Assembly: GCA_017470815.1 (NCBI GenBank)
Contig: JAFUXT010000008.1
Location: 1-64,000 of the forward strand
Direction of reading: 5' to 3'
Origin: a bacterium
GTDB taxonomy: Bacteria; Cyanobacteriota; Vampirovibrionia; Gastranaerophilales; Gastranaerophilaceae
Length of the DNA stretch: 64,000 nt
The notes under the pieces are model-generated. The model was not told where the DNA came from. It was given only the letters and a program-made list of their open reading frames with translations, and did not search any database. This document shows positions 1-9,800 of the stretch, piece after piece. Positions within the stretch are counted from its first letter, which is position 1, and each line of letters opens with the position of its first letter. Both the position numbers and the translations under genes were made by a program.

Positions 1-428
1 ACTTGCGTGTTCTGTCCTTTTGTGAATCATTTTTACGAAATTAACAAGTATTTTTGTCACTTATGAAAATTTTATTCTTCGCTTGCGCTTGAAATTAAAT
101 CCTCATAAATCGTTTTCAGCTATTCTGTTTTCAATGTTCAATTTTTTCGTGTCGCCAACGCTTCGGGTTCTTATACAACCCGTCCGCTGTTGGGGCAAAC
201 AAAAACCAAGTATTTATACCTCGGTTTCTCTATCCTACTACAACAATTTTTATTGTCAAGCAGTTTTTTTAAATAAATTTTAAAAATTTTGCTATTTATA
301 TTTTCAAAAATTTATTCCATGCCAATGCACATTTACTATTTTAATTCAGAAAAAAATGAAAGTCAAGCATTTTTTTTATTTTGTTTATATTAATTATATT
401 AATATATTTATGCTAAAATATTTTCGTT
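1..428. other. Intergenic region upstream of purB
   Basis: No gene is supported here. A 66-codon open frame at 83-283 has no ribosome binding site and its product, rich in Ser, Phe and Gln, looks like chance coding. Around 21-45 there is a short stretch, GTGAAT followed by TTTACGAAATT, that resembles the core of the GTGAATAG repeat family found elsewhere in the window and may be a decayed fragment. The last 20 bases contain the probable purB promoter. Confidence 0.5.
411..419 (+). promoter_or_regulatory. Extended -10 promoter of purB, near-leaderless
   Basis: TGCTAAAAT at 411-419 is an extended -10 element (TGN followed by TAAAAT). Its last base is nine bases before the purB ATG at 429, so transcription would start at about 426-428, leaving almost no leader. 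There is no Shine-Dalgarno-like sequence before the ATG. No good -35 hexamer is seen at the proper distance, which is tolerated by extended -10 promoters. Confidence 0.5.
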
Positions 429-1721
429 ATGATAGACAGATATTCAAGAAAAGAAATGGCTGAAATTTGGACTTTAGAGTCCAAATTTAATTATTACCTA
501 AATGTAGAACTTGCAGTTTGTGATGCGTACGCACAAGTCGGGAGCATTTCAAAAGAAATTGCACAGGAAATTCGCAAAAAAGCAAATTTTAGCATAGAAC
601 GTATTGATGAGATTGAACGTGAAGTAAAGCATGATGTCATAGCGTTTTTAACATGCGTAAACGAAAGTCTTGGAGATTTAGGCAGGTATGTTCATGTCGG
701 AATGACAAGTTCTGATGTTATAGACACTGCTTTTGCTCTGCAAATTCAAGACAGCGCAAAAATTATACTTAAGGATTTGAGTACAGTAATTGGGACATTA
801 AAAAAACTTGCAAATGAACATAAAAATACAATTTGCATAGGCAGAAGTCATGGTATTCATGCCGAAGTCATGACTTTTGGGATAAAACTTTGTAATTGGA
901 TTGATATATTAGAAAGACAAAAAGAAAATTTTGAGCAGGCAACAGAACAAATTCGTGTAGGTCAAATTTCCGGTCCTGTCGGGACATACAGCAATATTTC
1001 ACCTGAAATAGAAGAAATTACATGTAAAAATCTCGGTTTGAAGCCGGCAAGAATTTCAACCCAAATTATTGCACGTGATTATCATGCACATTTTATGCAG
1101 GCTTTGGCTATCATTGCAACAGTAATCGAACAATTTGCAACTGAAATTCGCCACTTGCAAAGAACGGAAGTTCTGGAACTTGAAGAAGGATTTTCTAAAG
1201 GGCAAAAGGGGTCTTCGGCCATGCCTCATAAGAAAAATCCGGTTTTGAGCGAAAATTTATGCGGGCTTTCAAGGGTTGTAAGATCAAATTCGGTTGCAGC
1301 AATGGAAAATGTTGCACTTTGGCACGAAAGAGATATTTCACACAGTTCGGCAGAAAGAATTATTTTTCCTGACAGCCTGACTTTAGTTGATTTTATGCTG
1401 AACAGATTTAACAACATAATGGAAAATATTGTGGTGCATAAAGATAATATGCTTTCGCATAGTGAAGAATTTGGCGGGATTGTTTACTCGCAAAAGATGT
1501 TACTCTCTCTTGTTGCAAAAGGACTTTCAAGAGAAGATGCATATAAAATTGTTCAAAAAAATGCACTTAACGCTTTTGAAAATCATGGAAATTTCAAACA
1601 AAATGTACTTTGTGACAATGAAGTTACAAAATACTTAACACCTGAAGAAATTGAACAAATCTTTAATCCTCAAGAATTTTTGAAAAATATTGACCACATT
1701 TATAAAAGAGTTTTAGATTAA
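429..1721 (+). CDS. purB: Adenylosuccinate lyase
   Basis: This 430-residue protein cleaves SAICAR to AICAR and adenylosuccinate to AMP, both with release of fumarate, in cytoplasmic purine synthesis. The fumarase/aspartase superfamily signature GSSAMPHKKNP is at residues 261-271, in the flexible loop that carries the catalytic serine. The substrate-binding TSSDVIDTA (about 92-100) and GRSHGIHAE (about 137-145) blocks are present. Length is normal for the short bacterial PurB type. The first ATG gives the expected N-terminus (MIDRYSRKEM), although no ribosome binding site precedes it. The gene stands alone and ends in a strong hairpin terminator that converges on the minus-strand gene downstream. 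Confidence 0.97.
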   Translation: MIDRYSRKEMAEIWTLESKFNYYLNVELAVCDAYAQVGSISKEIAQEIRKKANFSIERIDEIEREVKHDVIAFLTCVNESLGDLGRYVHVGMTSSDVIDTAFALQIQDSAKIILKDLSTVIGTLKKLANEHKNTICIGRSHGIHAEVMTFGIKLCNWIDILERQKENFEQATEQIRVGQISGPVGTYSNISPEIEEITCKNLGLKPARISTQIIARDYHAHFMQALAIIATVIEQFATEIRHLQRTEVLELEEGFSKGQKGSSAMPHKKNPVLSENLCGLSRVVRSNSVAAMENVALWHERDISHSSAERIIFPDSLTLVDFMLNRFNNIMENIVVHKDNMLSHSEEFGGIVYSQKMLLSLVAKGLSREDAYKIVQKNALNAFENHGNFKQNVLCDNEVTKYLTPEEIEQIFNPQEFLKNIDHIYKRVLD

Positions 1722-1754
1722 AATACAGGACAGATATTTAACTGTCCTGTATTT
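1721..1754. terminator. Bidirectional terminator between purB and minus-strand gene
   Basis: A perfect 13-bp stem, AAATACAGGACAG at 1721-1733 paired with CTGTCCTGTATTT at 1742-1754, encloses an 8-base loop. It begins within the purB stop codon and lies 22 bases from the stop of the convergent gene, so it can serve both. Confidence 0.85.
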
Positions 1755-1776
1755 ATAATTTATTCTATTTTTATTT

Positions 1777-2124
1777 TTAATTTGCTGCATTTGGAGTATT
1801 GGGACTTTTGTATTCAATCCCCATATCTTTTAAGGTTTTTATAAAGTTTTCGGCACATAATCTCTGCGCTTCAGGAGGCACAATTCTCAATATCTCAACC
1901 GTTTTTGAAATAACAGGATCTTTATCATACCATCTGTTATTTGCATTAACAGGTTTCACCATTGCATAAAATTTATCTATAGTTTCTTTGGAAACTTTTT
2001 CTTCGATTTTTTGTAAGAATATTTCCGCCTGTGCTTTTAATTCGGTTTGATAATTTCTTAACAAATCGATTACTTCCAACAATAACGGGTCATGATCGTA
2101 CCAACGCTTATAAGTAGGACTCAT
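1777..2124 (-). CDS. Small protein with two RWYDxDP repeats, unknown function
   Basis: I do not recognise a named family. The 115-residue product contains the same motif twice: RWYDHDP at residues 7-13 and RWYDKDP at 64-70, each followed by a helix-like stretch (LLLEVIDLLR / VISKTVEILR) and then by an Ala/Glu helix (AEIFLQKI / AENFIKTL). The 57-residue period points to an internal duplication. It has no signal peptide and no membrane segment. A GGAGG site nine bases before its ATG sits inside the 3' end of murA, and the two genes overlap by 17 bases, so translation is probably coupled to murA. The link to cell-wall synthesis is only positional. Confidence 0.75.
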   Translation of the reverse strand: MSPTYKRWYDHDPLLLEVIDLLRNYQTELKAQAEIFLQKIEEKVSKETIDKFYAMVKPVNANNRWYDKDPVISKTVEILRIVPPEAQRLCAENFIKTLKDMGIEYKSPNTPNAAN

Positions 2125-3424
2125 TATGTTTAGCCTCCGTTAGGTTAAGGGGATTTTCGTCTTTTCTTTCTATCTTCCCTCCCAACAATCTTATCTTATT
2201 TTCAAAATTTTCGTATCCTCTATCTATATGATGTATTTTTTCAACGATAGATTCGCCATCCGCCATCAATGCCGCAACAACAAGAGCCGCACCTGCACGC
2301 AAATCGCTGGCTGTCAGGTTTGTACCGGATAACTTCTTCACTCCTTTGATAATTGCATGGTTTCTGTCCTGATGAATATCTGCGCCCATTCTGTTTAAAT
2401 CCGGAACCTGCATAAAGCGGTTTTCATATAAACTTTCGGTAATAATACCCACTCCGTTTGCAGTTGTTAATAACACCATTGCCATTGATTGCAAATCCGT
2501 AGGAAACCCGGGATATGGCTGAGTAATATAATTTATTGAACTCAGTCTGTTTTTACAACTTACTTCCATTGATGTAGGGTCTAAAAGTTTGATATTTGCA
2601 CCCATTTTTAACAACTTATTTGTATAAAAAGTCAAATGAGCAGGATAAATATTTCTTATAATCCCTTTGCCCTTAGTGGCAATAATAGCGGTCATATAAG
2701 TTCCTGCTTCAATTCTGTCTGGAATCGTTGTGTATTCAATCGAATGTAAATGGTCGGGTTTGACACCATTAATAATAATTTCAGAAGTACCTGCACCGTT
2801 TACATCTGCACCCATCGTATTTAAAAAGTTTGCCAAATCAATAATTTCAGGCTCTTGCGCAGCATTTTGAATACGGGTTGAACCTTCTGCCAAAACTGAT
2901 GCGAGCATTATGTTTTCGGTTGCACCTACTGACGGGATATCAAGATAAACTTCCGCGCCGACAAGTCTATTCGCCTTTGCTATTACATAGCCGTTTTCAA
3001 TTTTTATTTTTGCACCCAAAGCCTCAAGACCTTTGATATGAAAATCAACTCTGCGTTCGCCTATTGCACATCCGCCGGGCATTGCAACCTTTGCTTCACG
3101 GCAACGGGAAACTAATGCACCCAAAACTACAAATGATGCTCTCATTTTACTGACAAGTTCATAAGTCGCAGTTACACTTGTTAATTCACTTGCATCAATT
3201 ACAACAGATTTTTCTTTTCTGTTGTAATCTATTTTGGCACCAAGTTGTTCTACAACTTTTAGCATTATATCAACATCGGTTAATTCCGGTACATTATAAA
3301 TTTTAGTCGAACCCTTGACTAACAGAGCCGCTGCAATGAGTTTGAGAACAGAATTTTTTGCTCCGCCTATCTGTACTTCGCCTTTTAATGGGGTTCCACC
3401 TTTTATATAAAACTTTTGAGCCAA
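2108..3424 (-). CDS. murA: UDP-N-acetylglucosamine 1-carboxyvinyltransferase
   Basis: MurA transfers enolpyruvate from PEP to UDP-GlcNAc, the first committed step of peptidoglycan synthesis in the cytoplasm. The N-terminal GGAKNSVLKLIAAALL block carries the catalytic Lys-Asn pair, and AMPGGCAIGERRVD carries the loop Cys (about residue 119), the residue alkylated by fosfomycin, so this is the Cys type, not the Asp type. I place the start at the TTG at 3424, five bases behind a GGAGG site at 3430-3434. The longer frame would put that site inside the gene. This gives 438 residues beginning MAQKFYIKGG, as expected. It is followed by the RWYDxDP gene with overlap. Confidence 0.96.
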   Translation of the reverse strand: MAQKFYIKGGTPLKGEVQIGGAKNSVLKLIAAALLVKGSTKIYNVPELTDVDIMLKVVEQLGAKIDYNRKEKSVVIDASELTSVTATYELVSKMRASFVVLGALVSRCREAKVAMPGGCAIGERRVDFHIKGLEALGAKIKIENGYVIAKANRLVGAEVYLDIPSVGATENIMLASVLAEGSTRIQNAAQEPEIIDLANFLNTMGADVNGAGTSEIIINGVKPDHLHSIEYTTIPDRIEAGTYMTAIIATKGKGIIRNIYPAHLTFYTNKLLKMGANIKLLDPTSMEVSCKNRLSSINYITQPYPGFPTDLQSMAMVLLTTANGVGIITESLYENRFMQVPDLNRMGADIHQDRNHAIIKGVKKLSGTNLTASDLRAGAALVVAALMADGESIVEKIHHIDRGYENFENKIRLLGGKIERKDENPLNLTEAKHNESYL

Positions 3425-3556
3425 TTTCGCCTCCAAAAGAAATCATCTACATATCTTACAATATATCATAATACAATCTTATGAGTTTGATGTAAATAAA
3501 TTACAATATGTAAAGAAAAAAGACATTAAGACGATGAGTTTTAAAATTCTTATCAG

Positions 3557-3576
3557 GTTATTTGTGAATCGTGAGT
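3557..3576. repeat. Fragment of GTGAATAG repeat family
   Basis: GTGAATCGTGAGTCGT just downstream of the GH57 stop is one end of the GTGAATAG-type repeat; no matching inverted arm follows, so it is a half or decayed copy. Confidence 0.4.
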
Positions 3577-3581
3577 CGTAT

Positions 3582-6080
3582 TTAAACACTAACCAACTTA
3601 TCAAGTTTCATACGATAAAAGTCTACATTGATGTTAAGTTTTTCTCCGATAGATAAAAGCACATTGACAAAATCCACATCCTTTTGATTTGGTTCATGAG
3701 AATAATTATCTATAATATCGCCAATTCTGTGGTAAATTTTGTTGTAATAAATATTTTGCGCCTCAGCCATATCAATATTGAGTTCAAGTTTTTCAATAAT
3801 TGAGAACAAGTCAGCAACCGCATCAGCCTGACGGGCTTCAAAACTCTTTGTCAGACGATTGAGATTTGTAATAACTTTTTTTGCAAAATTCTTGTTAGAT
3901 GGGGTCTTGTCAATATCAATATCCATCTTTTTGGCTTCATAATTTATCGCCATAATCTGCTGAATGACATTTTCATCAACAAAACCGGAACTATCCTGCA
4001 AAAGTTCATTGTACCTGTGGCTCAATGTATAACCGGCACTGATTTTAAATTCTTTCGGAATTTCAAGCCCCAAACTTTGCATATGATAAATGGAACTCTT
4101 GCCCTGATCATACATTTCTTCATATCTTGTAGCAAATTTCTTCAATTGGTCTTTCAAAAGAATCTGCAAAATTTTCTTTCTTTCTTCAATAAATATATCT
4201 TTTAATGTGAAATATTCTTTGCCGAATTTTTCGTCTAATGCACGAATAATTTCTGTTTGAGGATAAAGAACAAATGTTTTTATCAAAGTATTTTTAAGTT
4301 CGTTATAATCCTCATTGGAAGAAAATTCTTTTATTGCGCAGTGGAAATCCCCGTCAGCATACTGCATTAAAGCAAATACAAGATTTGATTTTTGCAGGGT
4401 AATTTTTGATGTAACCTCAATATTACCCACAACAAGATTAGAATTTCCTTTTTCAACTGTCTGGTAATTATTGCGCTGAACTTTGTAGCAATAAACATCT
4501 TCTTCATCTTCAAATTCCTGATACAAAGATGAAATAGCCCACAATGCTGCAACCTCTTTCAGACTTACAACAGACGGTTTTACCCATTTTTCGTATATAT
4601 TTTTGCCTGTACCGTGTTCTTTTATGTTGCTTTTTGCCTCATCAAGAATATTTAAAAACGGTGTTTCTATATCTTCACTGCTGAAGTTTGATGCAAGTTG
4701 CATTGCTCTTGCCGCATATTTCATAATCTGAACGGTTTCAATTCCGGAAATTTCATTAAAGAACCAACCGCAACTTGTATACATAAGCATTGCTTGTCTT
4801 TGCATTTCCAAAAGTTCCATCCCTCTGACTTTTTCGGTTTCAGTTAAATCAGGACGGAAATTTGCTTTTTGAAAACTTTTTATGACAGAGTTATTACGGT
4901 TTAAAACAACATCAATGTATTTGTTGCGAACTTCCCACGCACTATCATTGAAATACTTTTTACCCTCATTTTCAAAAATGATTGCAAGTTTATCTCTCAA
5001 AAAATCAAGCGCTTCTCTTAAAGGTTTTCTCCATTTTTGGTTCCACCCCGGCTGACCGCCTGTTGAACATCCGCAGTCCTCTTTCCACCTGCCGACGCCA
5101 TGGAAACAACTCCATGATGATGCCTGTTTTATGTCTGCTTCATAATCGCTTTCATATTTTTCAAGATATTCACCATAATTGGTAATCTTAAATCCTTCTG
5201 ATTCAGCCTTTATTTTAAGGACATAAGATAATGCCATATCGCCAAATTTTGTATGATGCCCGTAACTTTCGCCATCCGTTGCAATATTAACTAACTGCGG
5301 ATAATCTCTTGACTCCGATATACCCTCTTTTAATCTGCGGATAAATTTGTTTCCGTCTTTTAAAAGTTCGTCAAAAGCAACCGAACGTGAAATTGCACCG
5401 TCATAGAAAAATAAATTTATTGATTTTTCCGGTGCAGATTTGATTATATATTTGTAACTTCTTGCAGGGTCGATATTGCCCCAACTGACATCCTGCCAGT
5501 CTTTATTACCGTTTTTGCGGATTTTTAAAGCCTGATACGGAGAAAGTACGGTAAATTTAATTCCGTTATCGGCTAAAATTCTCAATGTATCATCATCTAC
5601 GGCAGTTTCAGCAAGCCACATTCCTTCGGGTTTTCTGCCAAAACGATATTCAAAATCACGAATTCCCCATTTTATTTGAGTTTCTTTGTCATGTTCATTT
5701 GCAAGAGGCATAATTATATGGTTATAAACCTGTGCAATTGCGTTGCCATGCCCGTTGTGTTCGGAAACACTTACGATATCCGCCTTTATAATTCTTTCAT
5801 AAGTCAAAGGTGCATAAATTTCCATCCATGACAAAAGCGTAGGACCGAAATTGAAACTCATTCTTTCATAATTATTAACGATATCAAGAATTTTATTTCT
5901 GCTGTCAACAACTCTTGACACAGAATTAGGCGTGTAACATTCGCTACAAACCCTTTCATTCCAATCGTGGCAAGGCAACGCACTTTCCTGCAACTCTATT
6001 GCTTCAAGCCAGGGATTTTCTCTCGGCGGTTGATAAAAGTGACCATGTATCGTTAAAAATATCTCTTTTTTTTCTTCCAT
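3582..6080 (-). CDS. Glycoside hydrolase family 57 protein with DUF3536 domain
   Basis: The 832-residue protein begins with a GH57 catalytic (beta/alpha)7 barrel: HGHFYQPPRENPW at residues 12-24 is the classic first motif, WLAETAVD at 155-162 carries the predicted nucleophile Glu158, and TDGESYGHH at 268-276 carries the predicted acid Asp269. The region after about residue 300 matches the DUF3536 type of extension. GH57 enzymes act on alpha-glucans as amylases, 4-alpha-glucanotransferases or branching enzymes; which activity this one has cannot be read from the sequence. No signal peptide is seen, so it probably acts on cytoplasmic glycogen-like polymer. The TGG motif surroundings (CGCSTGGQPGWNQKWRKPL) are intact. 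It is monocistronic, with only a weak GGA ribosome site. Confidence 0.9.
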   Translation of the reverse strand: MEEKKEIFLTIHGHFYQPPRENPWLEAIELQESALPCHDWNERVCSECYTPNSVSRVVDSRNKILDIVNNYERMSFNFGPTLLSWMEIYAPLTYERIIKADIVSVSEHNGHGNAIAQVYNHIIMPLANEHDKETQIKWGIRDFEYRFGRKPEGMWLAETAVDDDTLRILADNGIKFTVLSPYQALKIRKNGNKDWQDVSWGNIDPARSYKYIIKSAPEKSINLFFYDGAISRSVAFDELLKDGNKFIRRLKEGISESRDYPQLVNIATDGESYGHHTKFGDMALSYVLKIKAESEGFKITNYGEYLEKYESDYEADIKQASSWSCFHGVGRWKEDCGCSTGGQPGWNQKWRKPLREALDFLRDKLAIIFENEGKKYFNDSAWEVRNKYIDVVLNRNNSVIKSFQKANFRPDLTETEKVRGMELLEMQRQAMLMYTSCGWFFNEISGIETVQIMKYAARAMQLASNFSSEDIETPFLNILDEAKSNIKEHGTGKNIYEKWVKPSVVSLKEVAALWAISSLYQEFEDEEDVYCYKVQRNNYQTVEKGNSNLVVGNIEVTSKITLQKSNLVFALMQYADGDFHCAIKEFSSNEDYNELKNTLIKTFVLYPQTEIIRALDEKFGKEYFTLKDIFIEERKKILQILLKDQLKKFATRYEEMYDQGKSSIYHMQSLGLEIPKEFKISAGYTLSHRYNELLQDSSGFVDENVIQQIMAINYEAKKMDIDIDKTPSNKNFAKKVITNLNRLTKSFEARQADAVADLFSIIEKLELNIDMAEAQNIYYNKIYHRIGDIIDNYSHEPNQKDVDFVNVLLSIGEKLNINVDFYRMKLDKLVSV

Positions 6081-6091
6081 AATTATTCCAT

Positions 6092-6180
6092 TTCGTGAAT
6101 CGTGAGTTGTGAGTTGTGAATTGACCTTTACAAATTTGTTGGTTGTAAAATGTGAGATAGCACTGATAACTACTATTCAC
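6092..6180. repeat. GTGAATAG-family inverted-repeat element
   Basis: The spacer between the GH57 gene and the secreted protein gene starts with GTGAATCGTGAGTTGTGAG and continues with the shared core GTGAATTGACCTTTACAAA. It ends with ACTGATAACTACTATTCAC. The two ends are imperfect inverted repeats of each other. The same core and ends recur near 15563, 57725 and 63340. Confidence 0.65.
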
Positions 6181-6184
6181 ATTT

Positions 6185-6685
6185 TTATTCTAACACATTT
6201 TCCTCTTTTTTAGGCGGATTTTTCTTTGTAATGACTTTTAAGCCATCAACATCAAGCCACGCATCACCAAGCGCAGTCGAGAATACACGCCCCGTAAATT
6301 CGATTTCATCACCTGCATCAAGACTTATATTTTTTTCTGCAAGTTCTTTTTTGAGAAAAATTTTCATTTCCGACAGCGGTATATTATGATTTTCGACATC
6401 AGGTCTTTGGATGAGAATAGAAATATACTTATCTGAAGCCCTCAAAGCCGCAGGATAGTCAAGACCTAAGGTTGAAAACTTATCAAATTTTGCTTTTATG
6501 CGAATATTTCGGTGCAGATATCTGAACGGACTTGCCACAACATCAAGCGCATTGACAGTGGTATATTGTACCGCCGAATTTGCCGCAACCGTTTTTGAAA
6601 CGGTTGAAGATGTTGTCTGAGAATAAACTCCCGCACCAACTCCTAAACTTATAACCAATGCTAAAATTATACTGATTTTTTTCAT
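6185..6685 (-). CDS. Secreted OB-fold-like protein, function unknown
   Basis: The 166-residue protein starts with a signal peptide (KK, then a hydrophobic run IILALVISLGVGAGVYS), so it is exported. The mature part begins with a Ser/Thr-rich linker, followed by a domain in which an early strand (RNIRIKAKFDKF) and a late pair (DEIEFTGRVFS, AWLDVDGLKVI) are arranged like the nucleic-acid- or ligand-binding OB folds found in bacterial secreted proteins. No catalytic residues can be assigned. GAGG lies six bases before the ATG. It stands alone, transcribed away from the restriction-modification gene. Confidence 0.75.
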   Translation of the reverse strand: MKKISIILALVISLGVGAGVYSQTTSSTVSKTVAANSAVQYTTVNALDVVASPFRYLHRNIRIKAKFDKFSTLGLDYPAALRASDKYISILIQRPDVENHNIPLSEMKIFLKKELAEKNISLDAGDEIEFTGRVFSTALGDAWLDVDGLKVITKKNPPKKEENVLE

Positions 6686-6886
6686 ATTAACCTCTTATTT
6701 AATGTCTATATCCCACAGTTTAACACACAAATAACAATAATTGTACTGCCTTATTATATATTATCTTTTTTTCCTAAAAAGTCAAAGGGGTAAAAAAGTG
6801 AACCGTTACTTTTTACATTAAGATTATCTGATTAATTTATGATATTATTGTATATAAATTTAGTAAAATTATAGGAACATTCGAGA

Positions 6887-9800
6887 ATGGCGACACTTAT
6901 AAATCAAAAGTTACTGAAAAGTTGTGTGGAAAAGTTTAATTTTCCTGATAACAATAAGCGACAAAGGATTGATGAAATCATATCAGCGTGGCAAACGGCA
7001 TTTAAAGACCACGATTTAAGCAAAGCAAAAGAAACATCATTACAGGGCAAATTTTTCTCAAAATTCTTTTGCGAAATTTTAGGTTATACAATGCAAGATG
7101 ACGGACAGGAAGTGTGGACATTAAAACAAGAAGCCAAAACCGAAGTGGACGGCAAAGAAGCAGACGGCTCTTTGGGGTATTATTCCAAAACATCTGCAAA
7201 AACAAGATGTGTCATTGAGTTAAAAGACGCTCAATGTAATTTAGACAGTAAACAACAATCAAGAGAAAGCAAGCAAACACCTGTTGAGCAGGCTTTTCAA
7301 TACCTTTATAAATTTGCGGATTGTGATTGGGTAATTGTATCAAATTTCAGATATACAAGACTTTATCACAAATCCAAAGGGCAGACGGCTTATGAAGAAT
7401 TTGACATTTTGAACTTGCACGAAGAAAAAGAGTTTAAAAGGTTTTATTATTGCTTATGCAAGGAAAATCTTTTAAATGAAAATTCTTGCTCTCAAATGGA
7501 TTTGCTGATAAAACAATCGGGCGAAGCCGATATTGATATTACAAAAGAGTTTTACGCAGAATTCAAAACTGTAAGAAAGATTTTATTTGAGCATATTATA
7601 GAAAATAACCCCAATTTTGACAAAAAATTATTATTGGAAAAAACTCAAAAATTATTGGATAGATTTATATTTATTTTCTTTTGTGAAGATACCGCAGGAC
7701 TTTTACCGCATAATACGGTTGAAAATATTTATAAAATGGCTCAAAACTCGTTTTCACTATCTGAATGTAAGATATGGGAGCAGTTCAGAGGTTTATTTGT
7801 TGCAATAGATAAAGGAAACAACAATGTAAATCCGCCTATAAACGCATATAATGGCGGTTTGTTTGCTTATGATGAGATTTTAGACAAACTGATAATAAAA
7901 GATGAAATGTTTACTCATATCAAGGAATTAGCACGCTATGACTTTGAAAGCGACTTGAATGTAAACATTTTAGGACATATTTTTGAACAATCATTATCGG
8001 ATTTGGAACAAATAAAAAATGAACTTGACGGAATACAAGAGGATAAAAAGAATTCCAAACGCAAAAAAGACGGTATTTTTTACACTCCCGAATACATAAC
8101 ACACTATATTGTAGAAGAAACAATCGGTAAATATTTGGAAGAAAACCCCGACAAATTAGAAACTATCAAGATTTTAGACCCTGCTTGTGGTAGCGGTGCA
8201 TTTTTAAATCAAGCACACAGTTTTTTGCTGAAACAAAGACAAATCCAAGTAGAAGAAAATATCAAAAATGCCGACAAAAGCCAATTAAACCTATTTAAAC
8301 ACACAAACCAAGCGGAGCATGACCGCTCAATCCTTTTAAATAACCTTTTTGGAGTGGATTTAAACAAAGAGAGTGTAGAAATTACAAAACTTGCCCTATG
8401 GCTCAAAACCGCTAATTCAAAATGTAAACTCAATAACCTTGATGAAAATATCAAATGCGGAAATTCTTTAATAGATGATGAAAATATCGCAGGAGATAAG
8501 GCTTTCAAGTGGGAAAACGAGTACAAAGATATTATGCAAAACGGTGGCTTTGATGTAATAATCGGCAATCCACCATATGGGGCAAGTTTGAATGATGAAT
8601 CAAAACAATATATGCAATTAAATTATAAAGATGTAATTGTCAGATATTTGAATACGTATAATTTCTTTATAAAAAAATCTATTGATTTATTGAAAGAAGG
8701 TGGGTATCTATCTTTTATATTGCCTAATACAATGTTATATCAATTAGAAGATAAGAATACAAGAGAATATTTATTAAAAAATTGCGAAATAAAAACAATT
8801 ATAAATTTAGGTGATGGAATTTTTGATAGTGCTGATGTACCAACATGTATATTCATTGTTAAAAAGATAAAAAATAGTGATTATCAAAATTATAATTATG
8901 CAGATTTAAGGATATATAAATTTTCGGATATAGAATTAGATTTTAATAATTATGTAACAAGTTACAATATTGATTGCACTAAGAATGATAATTTTCATTG
9001 TTTTGGTATTAATGATAACTTCGAAAAAATTTATCAAAAAACAAATATAAATAAAACTATAAATGATATTGCTGAAACTGTATCACAGGGAATTATAACA
9101 GGCGGAAATCCTATATATATTTTTGATGATATTAGAAAAATCCAAGATACAAATATAGATAAGGAGTTATTAAAACCTATATTGAGAGGAGAAAACATTT
9201 TCAAATATTTATATGAATATAAAAATAGTAAAATTTTATATGTAAATAAATTTACTGATATTAATAATTATCCAAATACATTAAAATATTTAGAACAATT
9301 CAAAGAGAAACTTTCACAAAAGCGGGAAACAAAAAAAGGAACTTTACCATATTGGAGTTTATGGTGGGCGAGAACAGAAGATTTATTTAATGGAGAGAAG
9401 ATTTTATTAAGACAAACAGGGGATAGATTAATTGCAACTTATGATATTAAAAATTATTTTGCTTTAGATAGTTTACTCATATTAAAATTAATGCCTAATC
9501 AAAATTATAAATATATATTAACATTATTAAACTCAAAATTATTACAATATATTTATACAAATATTACGCAAGAAAGTGGTAGAACTTTTGCTCAAGTAAA
9601 AGCAACAAATATTAAACGTTTACCAATCCCAAATGCAACGGAAGAACAACAAAATTCGCTATCTCAAAAAGCCGATAGAATGATTGAGTTAAATAAATCC
9701 TTGAAAGAAGAAAGCCAAAAGGCAATAGAACTTATAGAACTTGAATACAAACCCAAAAAGGTTTCTCAAAATCTTATGTCTTTTTACACTTTGGGCTTGA

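Noticed and set aside
83-283. 66-codon open frame in the left intergenic region
   Set aside because: No ribosome binding site, unusual composition, and no resemblance to a known family; it lies in a stretch with repeat remains.
3425-3436. Four-codon longer murA start
   Set aside because: It would place the GGAGG ribosome site inside the coding sequence.
6793-6814. AAAAAGT/ACTTTTT hairpin before the type IIG gene
   Set aside because: The stem is A/T only apart from one pair and it is not placed after any gene on the plus strand; terminator or operator function cannot be supported.
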